Source: Corallococcus soli
GTDB lineage: Bacteria; Myxococcota; Myxococcia; Myxococcales; Myxococcaceae
NCBI RefSeq assembly: GCF_014930455.1
Contig: NZ_JAAIYO010000003.1
Coordinates: 434,001-498,000, forward strand
Length of the DNA stretch: 64,000 nt
Reading direction: 5' to 3'
In this document: one piece after another, positions 9,289 through 18,975 of the stretch
Numbering within the stretch: the stretch's first letter is position 1
Layout of the letters: each line of letters opens with the position of its first letter
Notes under the pieces: model-generated
Told to the model about the DNA's origin: nothing
Database searches by the model: none
Seen by the model: only the letters and a program-made list of their open reading frames with translations
Position numbers and translations under genes: made by a program

Positions 9289-9479
9289 ACTACCGCCTGG
9301 GGCGCATCGCGGAGACGCCCCGGAAGATCCACGTCGACATCATCCCCAGCGACGGGCCGCCGGGGGGCGTGGGTGAGCCTGGCGTTCCCCCCGTGGCCCC
9401 AGCGCTGGCCAATGCCGTGTTCGCGCTCACGGGCGCCCGGGTGCGCGAGCTGCCGCTGGTGAAGTCCGTGAAGGTCTGA
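9289..9479 (+). pseudogene. Fragment of IorB-like gene (C-terminal 63 codons)
   Basis: This is the second copy of the 3' end of the molybdopterin subunit gene, in phase and ending with the same TGA. It encodes the catalytic-glutamate segment GVGEPGVPP but nothing of the rest of the enzyme. The open frame continues only to about 9255 upstream, with unrelated residues. It is therefore a broken remnant, either of a second dehydrogenase gene or of a duplication. The high identity to the intact copy suggests a recent event or gene conversion. Confidence 0.85.
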
Positions 9480-9480
9480 G
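9289..9480 (+). repeat. 192-bp direct repeat, right copy
   Basis: This copy is gap-free against 6727-6918, offset by 2562 bases. Together the two copies bracket the P-loop ATPase gene and the AT-richer crystallin island. Confidence 0.95.
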
Positions 9481-9498
9481 CGGGAGCTGGACGCGGTA

Positions 9499-9531
9499 CT
9501 TCGCGGGAGGGGGCCTCAGGCTCCCGCGAAG
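9499..9531. terminator. Bidirectional hairpin between converging genes
   Basis: CTTCGCGGGAG at 9499-9509 and CTCCCGCGAAG at 9521-9531 form a perfect 11-bp stem with an 11-base loop. It lies between the dehydrogenase remnant and the stop of the minus-strand lipoprotein gene. There is no clear U-run, so terminator function is inferred from position and stem strength. Confidence 0.6.
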
Positions 9532-9546
9532 GCGTGTCCGGCTTCG

Positions 9547-10116
9547 CTATTCGAAAGCGGTGAAGGAGAAGGTGGACTGGAGGTTCACGTCCGCGCCCTT
9601 GGTCGTGAAGGTGGTCGCGGCCGGGCCGCGCAGCACGACGGTGAACCTGCCGTCGAGGAACCGCGTGTAGTCCGCGTCCGGCATCGCCTCGGAGTCGAAG
9701 TCGACGGCGAGCGCCACCGGGCCGCTGCCCGAGGGGTTCTCCACGTGGCCCGCGACGTAGGTGTCGTTGGACTCTTCCATGAGGAAAAGCACGTCCACGC
9801 GGCCGGTGAAGACCTCCGCCAGGGAGACCGCGCCCACGCTTTCAGCACCCAGGGTGAGCGTCAGGCTCGTGAGCTCCACGCGAGACGGCGACTGGCCGTC
9901 CAATCCCAGACGCGCCTCATCGACGAAGACCTTGTAGGGGTTTCCCGACTCGGTCGAGATGTTCTTCTGGGAGGTGACGGTGCCTCCCGTGGAGTCGGAC
10001 GATTTGGCCTTGAGGTTGATGCCGACGGGCGCCGAGTACGACACTGGATCGCCTCCGCAGCCGATGAGCGTGAGGGTGGCGCACAGCACCAACGAGAGGA
10101 CGCGGCTCACCAGCAT
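9547..10116 (-). CDS. Hypothetical lipoprotein
   Basis: A 189-residue product with a clear lipoprotein signal (TLIGC, Cys 20) and a beta-rich mature part with no domain I recognise. Segments such as VELTSLTLTLGAES and DGRFTVVLRGPAATTF look like an immunoglobulin-like or lipocalin-like beta protein, but this is impression only. The ATG at 10116 is preceded by AGAAAGAG on the minus strand. Much longer reading-frame extensions run antisense to thiC and are not credible. It diverges from the thiC riboswitch. Confidence 0.7.
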   Translation of the reverse strand: MLVSRVLSLVLCATLTLIGCGGDPVSYSAPVGINLKAKSSDSTGGTVTSQKNISTESGNPYKVFVDEARLGLDGQSPSRVELTSLTLTLGAESVGAVSLAEVFTGRVDVLFLMEESNDTYVAGHVENPSGSGPVALAVDFDSEAMPDADYTRFLDGRFTVVLRGPAATTFTTKGADVNLQSTFSFTAFE

Positions 10117-10330
10117 GGGGGACTCTTTCTGAATGGAATGGAAGGGCGCACCCGGCCTGCGGCCCGTCTCACGGCTTGCGCCGTCGGGAACAAGGACCCA
10201 CGGGGCTGCTTCCTGGCCACATTGCGCCGTGGCGCGGGGGCGAAGGGATGGCCTCCCCATAGGGCCACCTGCTGTCCACTGGCCACGACCCCGCGCGTGC
10301 CCCGGTTGAAGCCCGCTCCCCCCTGCGCTA
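10117..10330. other. Intergenic region upstream of the TPP riboswitch
   Basis: About 210 bases separate the lipoprotein start from the riboswitch. The promoters for the minus-strand lipoprotein and for thiC should lie here, but I cannot point to a clear sigma-70 pair. No ORF or repeat stands out. Confidence 0.5.
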
Positions 10331-12372
<2,042 letters not shown>

Positions 12373-12502
12373 AGCCTCCAGGCGGACGGGGGCCTCCTTG
12401 GGGGTCCCCGTCCACTGGATGACAGGCACCGACACGGCGTGCCATGGTGCGAGGCTTCCGGGCGCATCCCGTCGCGCCCCGTTCATTTTTGGAGGGCGTT
12501 TC

Positions 12503-12907
12503 ATGGACCCACAGCAGCGCGAAGATCAGCAGTTCGGCTCGTTCATCACCGGCTCCCCCACGGCGAGCACGGATGAGAAGACGATGGGGATGTTGGCGCA
12601 CCTGGGCTCCATCGCCGGCATCGTGGTGGGCGCGGGCTTCCTGGGCTGGGCGGTGCCGCTGTTCCTGATGCTGACGAAGGGCAAGGAGTCCTCCTTCGTC
12701 CGCGCGCACGCGGTGGAGTCGCTCAACTTCCAGATCACCACCTTCATCGCGATGACGGTGTCCGCCGTCCTGATGTGCGTGGGCATCGGCTTCCTGCTGG
12801 CGCCCATCGTGGCGATCGGCTCCATCGTGTTCACCATCATCGCGGGCCTGAAGGCCAACGACGGGGAGCTCTACCGCTACCCCGTCAACCTGCGACTGGT
12901 GAAGTAG
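12503..12907 (+). CDS. DUF4870 family membrane protein
   Basis: A 134-residue protein with an N-terminal polar stretch and three to four hydrophobic segments. It shows the DUF4870 (Tic20-like) pattern: KTMGMLAHLGSIAG, then KGKESSFVRAHAVESLNFQIT, then a pair of helices and KANDGELYRYPVNLRLVK. The function of the family is unknown. GGAGGG at about 12491-12496 fixes the ATG at 12503. It converges on moaA with three bases between the stop codons. Confidence 0.9.
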   Translation: MDPQQREDQQFGSFITGSPTASTDEKTMGMLAHLGSIAGIVVGAGFLGWAVPLFLMLTKGKESSFVRAHAVESLNFQITTFIAMTVSAVLMCVGIGFLLAPIVAIGSIVFTIIAGLKANDGELYRYPVNLRLVK

Positions 12908-12910
12908 CCG

Positions 12911-13915
12911 TCAGCCGCCAATGCCCATCATGGGCAGGAGCGTGGCGCCGTTTCCGGCCTCCGTGAAACGGTGCCCCTCCGGCTTGTCCCCCAGCGCGCG
13001 GCGCACGGCCATGGCCAGCTCCGCGTCGGTGGCCCCGCCCCGGATGAGCTGGTGCAGCGGCGCCTGCGCCCGGCCGCCCAGGCAGCTGCGCAGGTCCCCG
13101 TTGGACGCCACCCGCACCCGGTTGCACCCGCCACAGAAGTTCTGGGTCAGCGGGGAGATGAAGCCCACCCGTCCGCCCGCCGTGCGCCAGTAGCGCGCCG
13201 GCCCGGAGGTGGGCGAAGCGGCGTCCTCCGGCGGCTCCTCGGTGAGCTGCCGCCCGCTGGACGCCAGCCGCTCCAGCAGCTCCGCGGTGGGCACCGGCGT
13301 GCCCTGGCCAAAGGGCATCAGCTCGATGAAGCGCGGGGTGATGCCGCGCGCGTGCGCGAAGTCCACCAGCGCGGGCACCTCCCCGTCGTTGATGCCGCGC
13401 ATCACCACGACGTTGAGCTTCAGCGACTGGAAGCCCGCCGCCGCCGCCGCGTCGATGCCGCGCAGCAGCGCGTCGAAGTCGCCCTGCTTGGAGATGCGCC
13501 GGAACGTCTCCGGCGACAGCGTGTCCAGGCTGAGGTTGAGCTGGGTGACGCCCGCCTCGCGCAGGGGCGCGGCCAGGGACTCCAGGCGGCTGGCGTTGGT
13601 GGTGATGGCCAGGTGCTGGATGCCCGGGACGGCGGCGAGCCTCCGGGCGATCTCCTGGATGTCCGGCCGGATGAGGGGCTCGCCCCCGGTGAGGCGCACG
13701 CGGCGGATGCCCATGCGCGCGAACACGGAGACGATGCGCTCGAACTCCGCCGCGTCCAGCAGGTCCTTCTTGCCGCCCCAGGACGCCGGGGAGCAGTAGG
13801 TGCAGCGGAAGTTGCAGCGGTCCGTGATGCTCAGCCGCAGGTACGTCATGCAGCGCCCCTGCGCGTCGAGCAGCGGAGGGGCGAGCGGATTGGCGGCGGG
13901 CAGGGGGGCGATCAT
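12911..13915 (-). CDS. moaA: GTP 3',8-cyclase MoaA
   Basis: MoaA catalyses the first step of molybdenum cofactor synthesis, converting GTP to 3',8-cyclo-GTP. The 334-residue protein has the radical-SAM cluster at Cys 34, 38 and 41 (CNFRCTYC) and the second, substrate-binding cluster at Cys 261, 264 and 278. It ends in the essential Gly-Gly tail. I chose the ATG at 13915 because GGAAGG lies seven bases upstream; an in-frame ATG at 13936 would add seven residues. The cofactor would serve the molybdo-dehydrogenase at 4635. The later-step gene moeA is at 49534. Confidence 0.95.
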   Translation of the reverse strand: MIAPLPAANPLAPPLLDAQGRCMTYLRLSITDRCNFRCTYCSPASWGGKKDLLDAAEFERIVSVFARMGIRRVRLTGGEPLIRPDIQEIARRLAAVPGIQHLAITTNASRLESLAAPLREAGVTQLNLSLDTLSPETFRRISKQGDFDALLRGIDAAAAAGFQSLKLNVVVMRGINDGEVPALVDFAHARGITPRFIELMPFGQGTPVPTAELLERLASSGRQLTEEPPEDAASPTSGPARYWRTAGGRVGFISPLTQNFCGGCNRVRVASNGDLRSCLGGRAQAPLHQLIRGGATDAELAMAVRRALGDKPEGHRFTEAGNGATLLPMMGIGG

Positions 13916-13977
13916 CACGGGGCCTTCCGCCTTCATAACAATCCGCCCCGGGAAATCATCGCTCCCCGTGGGGGCCC

Positions 13978-15219
13978 TCAGCCTTCGGTGCCCGACGCTG
14001 AACGGATCGCGATGGGCGCCGTCACATGGGCCGGGGCCGCGTTCGAGGCGGGGCCCACCGGCGGCGAATCCGCTTCGTCATCCAGGTCGGTGAGGCGCGC
14101 CAGCTCCGTCTCCGCCTCGGCGGCGTCGGCGGCGGCCTGCATCGGGTTGAGCTTCTTCTCCGCCATCTCCTTCTTGATGCGGATGAGCCCCTCCTCGCCG
14201 ATGTCCAGGAACGCCTTCACCACGTCCGGATCGAACTGGGTGTTGGCGCAGCGTTTGATCTCCTGGATGGCGTTGGCGAACGTCGTGCCCTTGCGGTACG
14301 GCCGGTCGCTCGTCATCGCGTCCAGCGTGTCCGCCACCGCGAAGATGCGCGCGCCGATGTGGATCTCATTGCGCTGGAGGTTGCGCGGGTAGCCCGCGCC
14401 GTCGAACCGCTCCTGGTGCGACAGGACGATGTCCGCCGGGGTGGAGAGGAAGGGGATGTTCTGGATCATCTGGAAGCCGATCTCCGGATGACGCCGCATC
14501 TCCAGCCACTCGTCGGGGGTGAGCTTGCCGGGCTTGAGCAGCACCGCGTCCGGCACGCCGATCTTGCCGATGTCGTGCAGGAGCGCGCCTCGGCCGATCT
14601 CCTCCATCTGCTTGCCGTGGATGCCCATGCGGCTGGCGATGGCGCTCGTGTAGCTGACCACGCGCTGGGAATGGTCGCTCGTCTCGTGCTCGCGCGCGTC
14701 CAGCGCCGCCACCAGGGCCAGCAGCGTGTTCTGGTACGTGTTGGCGATGTTGTGCAGGGCGCTGCGAAGCTCGGCGGTGCGGTCGCGCACCTTGCCCTCG
14801 AGCTTCTTCTGGTAGCGCTTGCGCGCCATCTCGATGCGCCGCTTGGCGAGCGCCCGCTCGATGGCCCGGATGAGATCTGTGAGCTTGGGTGGCTTGAGCA
14901 GGTAGTCCACCGCGCCCCGGCGCAGACAGTCCACCGCGGACTCGGTGTCGCCGTAGCCGGTGAGCATGATGACGGACGTGTCCGGCAGCCGCTCGCGCAG
15001 GTTCTCCAGCAGCCACAGTCCGTCGCGGCCCGGCATCTTCATGTCGCTGATGACGAGCGGCGTCTCTTCTTCGCCCGCGACATCGAGCGCCATCTCGGCG
15101 CCATTGGCCACGACGCAGTTGTAGCCCTCCTCACGGAGGAGCACGGAGATGACGTCGCGGACGGAATCGTCGTCGTCGACGATCAGGATTCGAGGCGGGG
15201 CGGGGGGGATGGCTTCCAC
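13978..15219 (-). CDS. Response regulator with HD-GYP domain
   Basis: A 413-residue protein. Residues about 9-125 form a receiver domain with the acidic pocket DDDD, phospho-acceptor Asp 59 (VISDMKMPG) and conserved Lys 109. A coiled-coil-like linker follows. Residues about 165-365 form an HD-GYP domain, with HD at 215-216 and GYP at 276-278. HD-GYP proteins hydrolyse cyclic di-GMP. The usual HHExxDGxGYP motif here reads HQERFDGAGYP, so one metal-binding His is Gln. The last 50 residues are acidic and alanine-rich. No histidine kinase is adjacent. The GTG at 15219 is the best start by homology; no good ribosome-binding site precedes it. Confidence 0.9.
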   Translation of the reverse strand: MEAIPPAPPRILIVDDDDSVRDVISVLLREEGYNCVVANGAEMALDVAGEEETPLVISDMKMPGRDGLWLLENLRERLPDTSVIMLTGYGDTESAVDCLRRGAVDYLLKPPKLTDLIRAIERALAKRRIEMARKRYQKKLEGKVRDRTAELRSALHNIANTYQNTLLALVAALDAREHETSDHSQRVVSYTSAIASRMGIHGKQMEEIGRGALLHDIGKIGVPDAVLLKPGKLTPDEWLEMRRHPEIGFQMIQNIPFLSTPADIVLSHQERFDGAGYPRNLQRNEIHIGARIFAVADTLDAMTSDRPYRKGTTFANAIQEIKRCANTQFDPDVVKAFLDIGEEGLIRIKKEMAEKKLNPMQAAADAAEAETELARLTDLDDEADSPPVGPASNAAPAHVTAPIAIRSASGTEG

Positions 15220-15348
15220 GGCCGAAGATTCTAGAGGTTTCCGGGTCTTAAAGGCGAACGAGTGCGAGAAATTACCACCCGCCTCGCTTCCTTGGCGTCC
15301 AGGGCAGGGGGCAGGCCCTGGGGCCCCGGAGCACGTCCCGGGTTCGCG

Positions 15349-15383
15349 CCGGGCCGCCCGCCGCCGGGGGTAGGGCGGCCCGG
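15349..15383 (-). terminator. Hairpin downstream of thiO
   Basis: CCGGGCCGCCC at 15349-15359 pairs perfectly with GGGCGGCCCGG at 15373-15383, an 11-bp GC-only stem just past the thiO stop on the minus strand. There is no U-run, so terminator function is an inference from position. Confidence 0.5.
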
Positions 15384-15388
15384 GGCCC

Positions 15389-16504
15389 TCAGCTCCGCGT
15401 CCCGGGGCCCCGGTCATACCGGAAGGGGGCCAGGTCCACGGACGGCTTCTCGCCGAGCACCGACTGGGCGACCAGCTTCGCGGTGATGGGGGTGAGGAGG
15501 ATGCCGTTGCGGAAGTGGCCGGTGGCCAGGAAGAGGCCGGGCACGGGCCCCTCCCCGATGTAGGGGAGCGCGTCCCGGGTCCACGGGCGGAAGCCGGCCC
15601 AGGTCTCCGTCACCGGGGCGCTGCCCAGCTCCGGACACAGCTCCAGCGCCATGTCGAGGATCCGCGCCAGCCCCGCCGCCGTCACCTGCTTGTCGAAGCC
15701 CACGTGCTCCATGGTGCTGCCCGCGATGATCCGCCCGTCCGCGCGCGGCACCAGGTAGCCCTTGGCGGACGTCACGATCCGTTCCAGCACGGGCAGCCGG
15801 GTCTGGAGCTGGATCATCTGGCCGCGCGCCGGGCGCACCGCCTGCGCCGCCACGCCCACGCCCTGCACCAGGGACGACCAGGAGCCCGCCGCCAGCACCA
15901 CGGCGTCCGCGCGCAGCACCTCGCCATCCAGGTCCACGCCCACCGCGCGGCCCCCTTCGTGCACCACGCCGCTCACGTGGCCGCTCTTGAACGTGGTCCC
16001 CACGCGCGCGGCGGCCATGGTCAGCGCGCGCACGAGCAGCCGGTTGTCGACCTGGTGATCATCCGGGAAGTGCGCGGCGCCCACGGCCTGGGGTGACAGC
16101 CGGGGCTCCAGCTCGCGCGCGCCCTGTCCGTCCAGCAGCTCCGCGCGCAGGCCCATGCCGTGCTGCCAGCCCACGGTGGACTCCACGTGGTGGTGATCCG
16201 CTTCGTCGAAGGCGACGCGCAGCAGGCCGCACGGCCGGTAGGCGATGTCCACGCCCGTCAGCTCGCGCAGCTCCGCGGCGAAGCTCCCGTAGAGGGCGCG
16301 GCTGCGCAGGCACAGCTCGAAGAAGGGGCCCGGCCCGTCGGACTCCCACTGCGGCGCGAGGATGCCGGCGGCGGCGCTGGAGGCCTCGGCGCCCGGGATG
16401 GAGCGCTCCAGCACCGTCACGCGCGCACCTGCCTGCCGCAGCCGCAGCGCGATGCCGCAGCCCATCAAGCCACCGCCCACCACCAGGACGTCCGAGGTCC
16501 GCAT
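15389..16504 (-). CDS. thiO: Glycine oxidase ThiO (FAD-dependent)
   Basis: The 371-residue flavoprotein of the DAO family oxidises glycine to iminoacetate (dehydroglycine), which feeds the thiazole half of thiamine. VLVVGGGLMGCGIALRL is the N-terminal FAD-binding Rossmann motif. GRIIAGSTMEHVGFD and TWAGFRPWTRDALPYIG are typical of ThiO/glycine oxidase, and the protein ends with GHFRNGILLTPITA. Related D-amino-acid oxidases cannot be fully excluded. It is not clustered with other thi genes. Its start lies 312 bases from hisG, on the opposite strand, across the his leader region. Confidence 0.85.
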   Translation of the reverse strand: MRTSDVLVVGGGLMGCGIALRLRQAGARVTVLERSIPGAEASSAAAGILAPQWESDGPGPFFELCLRSRALYGSFAAELRELTGVDIAYRPCGLLRVAFDEADHHHVESTVGWQHGMGLRAELLDGQGARELEPRLSPQAVGAAHFPDDHQVDNRLLVRALTMAAARVGTTFKSGHVSGVVHEGGRAVGVDLDGEVLRADAVVLAAGSWSSLVQGVGVAAQAVRPARGQMIQLQTRLPVLERIVTSAKGYLVPRADGRIIAGSTMEHVGFDKQVTAAGLARILDMALELCPELGSAPVTETWAGFRPWTRDALPYIGEGPVPGLFLATGHFRNGILLTPITAKLVAQSVLGEKPSVDLAPFRYDRGPGTRS

Positions 16505-16570
16505 GGGCCGCTTGTGCTCAAGCAGGGACGGGTTTGCAAGCCTCAAGACAGGCTCGCACCCGGGGGTGGC

Positions 16571-16599
16571 TTGACGGGAGGGCCTCCGGTCGTTAACCC
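16571..16599 (+). promoter_or_regulatory. Candidate promoter of the his operon
   Basis: TTGACG at 16571-16576 followed after 17 bases by TAACCC at 16594-16599 is the best sigma-70-like pair between thiO and the his leader. The minus 35 box is strong and the minus 10 box weak. Transcription from it would begin near 16606, at the very start of the leader ORF. Confidence 0.4.
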
Positions 16600-16606
16600 T
16601 AGGGGC

Positions 16607-16699
16607 GTGCGTTCCATCTCCGTGCATCATCATCATGCGCATCATCGGCCGGCCCACGACGGGACCGTTCGCCGCGCGCATGCCTGGGTGACGCACTAG
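16607..16699 (+). CDS. hisL: Histidine-rich leader peptide
   Basis: A 30-codon ORF (GTG at 16607, or GTG at 16622) ends with TAG at 16697-16699, about 120 bases before hisG. It contains nine histidines, with the run HHHHAHH at codons 7-13 plus three more near its end. This is the expected design of a leader peptide whose translation senses charged tRNA-His. It is followed immediately by a strong terminator hairpin ahead of the his genes. The function is inferred from composition and position. If the TSS is near 16606, the first GTG would be leaderless. Confidence 0.75.
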   Translation: MRSISVHHHHAHHRPAHDGTVRRAHAWVTH

Positions 16700-16734
16700 A
16701 AGCGCACCTCCTCCGGCAGATGCCGCAGTGATCG

Positions 16735-16766
16735 AAGGCCCGTCCCCCCAGGACGGGCCTTTTTTC
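16735..16766 (+). terminator. his operon attenuator (rho-independent terminator)
   Basis: AAGGCCCGTCC at 16735-16745 pairs perfectly with GGACGGGCCTT at 16751-16761 around a five-base loop, and a run of six U follows. It sits between the histidine-rich leader ORF and hisG, so it would end transcription early when the leader is translated freely. The GACGGG at 16658-16663 inside the leader is complementary to CCCGTC in the left arm and could take part in an alternative pairing. I have not folded the RNA. Confidence 0.85.
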
Positions 16767-16816
16767 GTTTCCGCTCCCCCTTCCAGTCCCCTCGCAGTCC
16801 CGCCCGTGAGCCACCC

Positions 16817-17674
16817 ATGTTGAAGATTGCCCTGCCCAACAAAGGCCGTCTGTCCGAGGAAGTGCGCGAGCTGTTCAACGACGCGGGCCTGGAGGTCCGC
16901 GGCCGTGGCGAGCGGGCCCTCACCGCGTCCCTGGGCGGCGAGTTCGAGGCCATCTTCGTCCGTGCCCAGGACATCCCGGAGTTCGTCGCGGACGGCGCGG
17001 CGCAGGCGGGCGTCACCGGCTGGGACCTGGTCAACGAGGCGGGCCGCACGCTGGAGTCGCTGATGGACCTGGAGTTCGGCCGCTGCCGGCTGGTGGTGGC
17101 CGCGCGCGACGAGAGCGGCATCACCCGCGTGGAGGACGTGAAGGACGGGATGCGGGTGGCGTCCTGCTTCCCCCGGCTGACGCAGGGCTACTTCCAGCAG
17201 CGGGGCCAGCGGGTGACGGTGGTGCCGGTGAGCGGCGCGGCGGAGATCGCCCCGCACCTGGGCATCGCGGACATCGTGGTGGACCTCACCTCCACGGGCT
17301 CCACGCTGAAGATGAACGGCCTGCGCGAGGTGTCCACGGTGCTGGAGTCCAGCGCCCGGCTGGTGGCGTATCCCGGCAACGGCGCGGACGCGCGGCGCTC
17401 CCTGGAGGAGCTGACCCAGGCGCTGTCGTCGGTGCTGGCGGCGAGGGGCCGGCGCTACCTGATGGCCAACGTGCCCAAGGCGTCCCTGGCGCAGGTGCGC
17501 GAGGTGCTGCCCGGCCTCAACGGCCCCACGGTGGTGGACGTGATGGACGGGGGCAGCTTCGTCGCGGTGCACGCGGTGGTGTCGTCTCGCACCATCTACC
17601 GCACGGTGAACGCCCTGAAGGCCCTGGGCGGGCAGGGCATCCTCGTCACGCGCATCGAGAGGTTGATGGCATGA
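16817..17674 (+). CDS. hisG: ATP phosphoribosyltransferase HisG (long form)
   Basis: First enzyme of histidine synthesis: joins PRPP and ATP. The 285-residue length and the C-terminal region starting near MANVPKASLAQVREVLPG indicate the long, hexameric form with its own regulatory ACT-like domain, so no HisZ is needed. The PRPP-binding segment is the ADIVVDLTSTGSTLKMNGL region. It is the first structural gene after the leader/attenuator, and its TGA overlaps the hisD ATG by four bases (17671-17674). In other organisms histidine inhibits this form allosterically. Confidence 0.96.
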   Translation: MLKIALPNKGRLSEEVRELFNDAGLEVRGRGERALTASLGGEFEAIFVRAQDIPEFVADGAAQAGVTGWDLVNEAGRTLESLMDLEFGRCRLVVAARDESGITRVEDVKDGMRVASCFPRLTQGYFQQRGQRVTVVPVSGAAEIAPHLGIADIVVDLTSTGSTLKMNGLREVSTVLESSARLVAYPGNGADARRSLEELTQALSSVLAARGRRYLMANVPKASLAQVREVLPGLNGPTVVDVMDGGSFVAVHAVVSSRTIYRTVNALKALGGQGILVTRIERLMA

Positions 17675-18975
17675 GCGCCCCCGTCCTGAAGTACCAGGGC
17701 GCCCTGGCCGCCCTGACGTCCGAAGCGCGGCGCCGGCTGCTGGAGCGCGGCGGCGCGGAGTGCGACACGCAGGTGGCCGCCCGCGTCCAGGCGATCATCG
17801 CCCGGGTGCGCGAGGAGGGGGACCGGGCCCTGTTCGACTTCGCGCGCCAGTTCGACCGCGTGGAGCTGGAGGCCCTGGAGGTGCCCCGCGCGCGGTGGGA
17901 CGCGGCGCTGGAGTCGCTTCCTTCCGGGGTGCGCGCGGCGCTGGAGCGCGCGGCGCGCAACATCGCCCGGGCCCACGCGGCGCAGCGGCCCCTGGCGATG
18001 GAGGTGGAGACGGAGCCCGGCGTGGTGGTGGGCCGGCGGCCGGATCCGCTGGGCCGGGTGGGGGTGTACGCGCCCGGCGGCCGGGCGGTGTACCCAAGCA
18101 GCGTGCTGATGGGCGTGGTGCCCGCGAAGGTGGCGGGGGTGGGGGAGACCATCGTCTGCTCGCCGCCGGGGCCGGACGGACTGCCGAGCGCGGGGGTGCT
18201 CGCGGCGGCGGCGCTGGCGGGAGCGGATCGCGTCTTCGCGCTGGGCGGGGCGGGCGCGGTGGCGGCGCTGGCATATGGGACCCGGAGCGTGCCCCGGGTG
18301 GACCGCATCGTCGGGCCGGGCAATGCGTACGTCGCGGCGGCCAAGCTCCAGGTGGTGGACGCGGTCGCCATCGACGCGCCGGCGGGGCCCAGCGAAATCC
18401 TCATCGTCGCCGACGGCAGCGCCCGTCCGGATGCGGTGGCGCGCGAGCTGCTGGCCCAGGCGGAGCATGATCCGGAGGCGTGCTGCGTGGCGCTGGTGCT
18501 GGGCGCGCCGCTCGCGCAGGAGGTGCGGGACGCGGTGGAGCGTCAGGCCCGGGCCGCGAAGCGGGGGGACATCGTGCTGTCGGCGCTCGGGAGCCGGGGC
18601 GCGGTGCTGCGGATCGACTCCCTGGAGGAGGCGTGGCCCTTCGTCGCGGAGTTCGCGCCGGAGCACCTGTTGATCGCGACGGCGACGGCCGAGGACGACC
18701 TGTCGAAGGTGCGCAACGCGGGCACGGTGTTCGTGGGCCAGCGCGCGTCGGTGGCCTTCGGGGACTACCTGACGGGCGCCAACCACGTCCTGCCCACGGC
18801 GGGGCTCGCGCGGGCCTATTCGGGGCTGAGCGTGCTGGACTTCTACCGGTGGACGACGTGGCAGCGCGTGACGCCGGAAGCCGCGGCGGCGATGGCGGAC
18901 GACGTGGGAGCACTTGCGGACAGCGAGGGCCTCTTCGCCCACGCGGACGCGGCGCGGGCCTGGAGGTTGCCGTGA
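17671..18975 (+). CDS. hisD: Histidinol dehydrogenase HisD
   Basis: HisD performs the last two steps, oxidising histidinol to histidine with NAD. The 434-residue length matches the family. YAPGGRAVYPSSVLMGVVPA, the VGPGNAYVAAAK segment, AGPSEILIVAD and EFAPEHLLI (with the catalytic Glu-His pair) are all present. Its start and stop both overlap neighbouring genes by four bases (ATGA with hisG, GTGA with hisC). Confidence 0.97.
   Translation: MSAPVLKYQGALAALTSEARRRLLERGGAECDTQVAARVQAIIARVREEGDRALFDFARQFDRVELEALEVPRARWDAALESLPSGVRAALERAARNIARAHAAQRPLAMEVETEPGVVVGRRPDPLGRVGVYAPGGRAVYPSSVLMGVVPAKVAGVGETIVCSPPGPDGLPSAGVLAAAALAGADRVFALGGAGAVAALAYGTRSVPRVDRIVGPGNAYVAAAKLQVVDAVAIDAPAGPSEILIVADGSARPDAVARELLAQAEHDPEACCVALVLGAPLAQEVRDAVERQARAAKRGDIVLSALGSRGAVLRIDSLEEAWPFVAEFAPEHLLIATATAEDDLSKVRNAGTVFVGQRASVAFGDYLTGANHVLPTAGLARAYSGLSVLDFYRWTTWQRVTPEAAAAMADDVGALADSEGLFAHADAARAWRLP

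Noticed and set aside
16160-16699. 179-codon plus-strand frame across the thiO start region
   Set aside because: Most of it is antisense to thiO. Only the last 30 codons, the histidine leader, have independent support.
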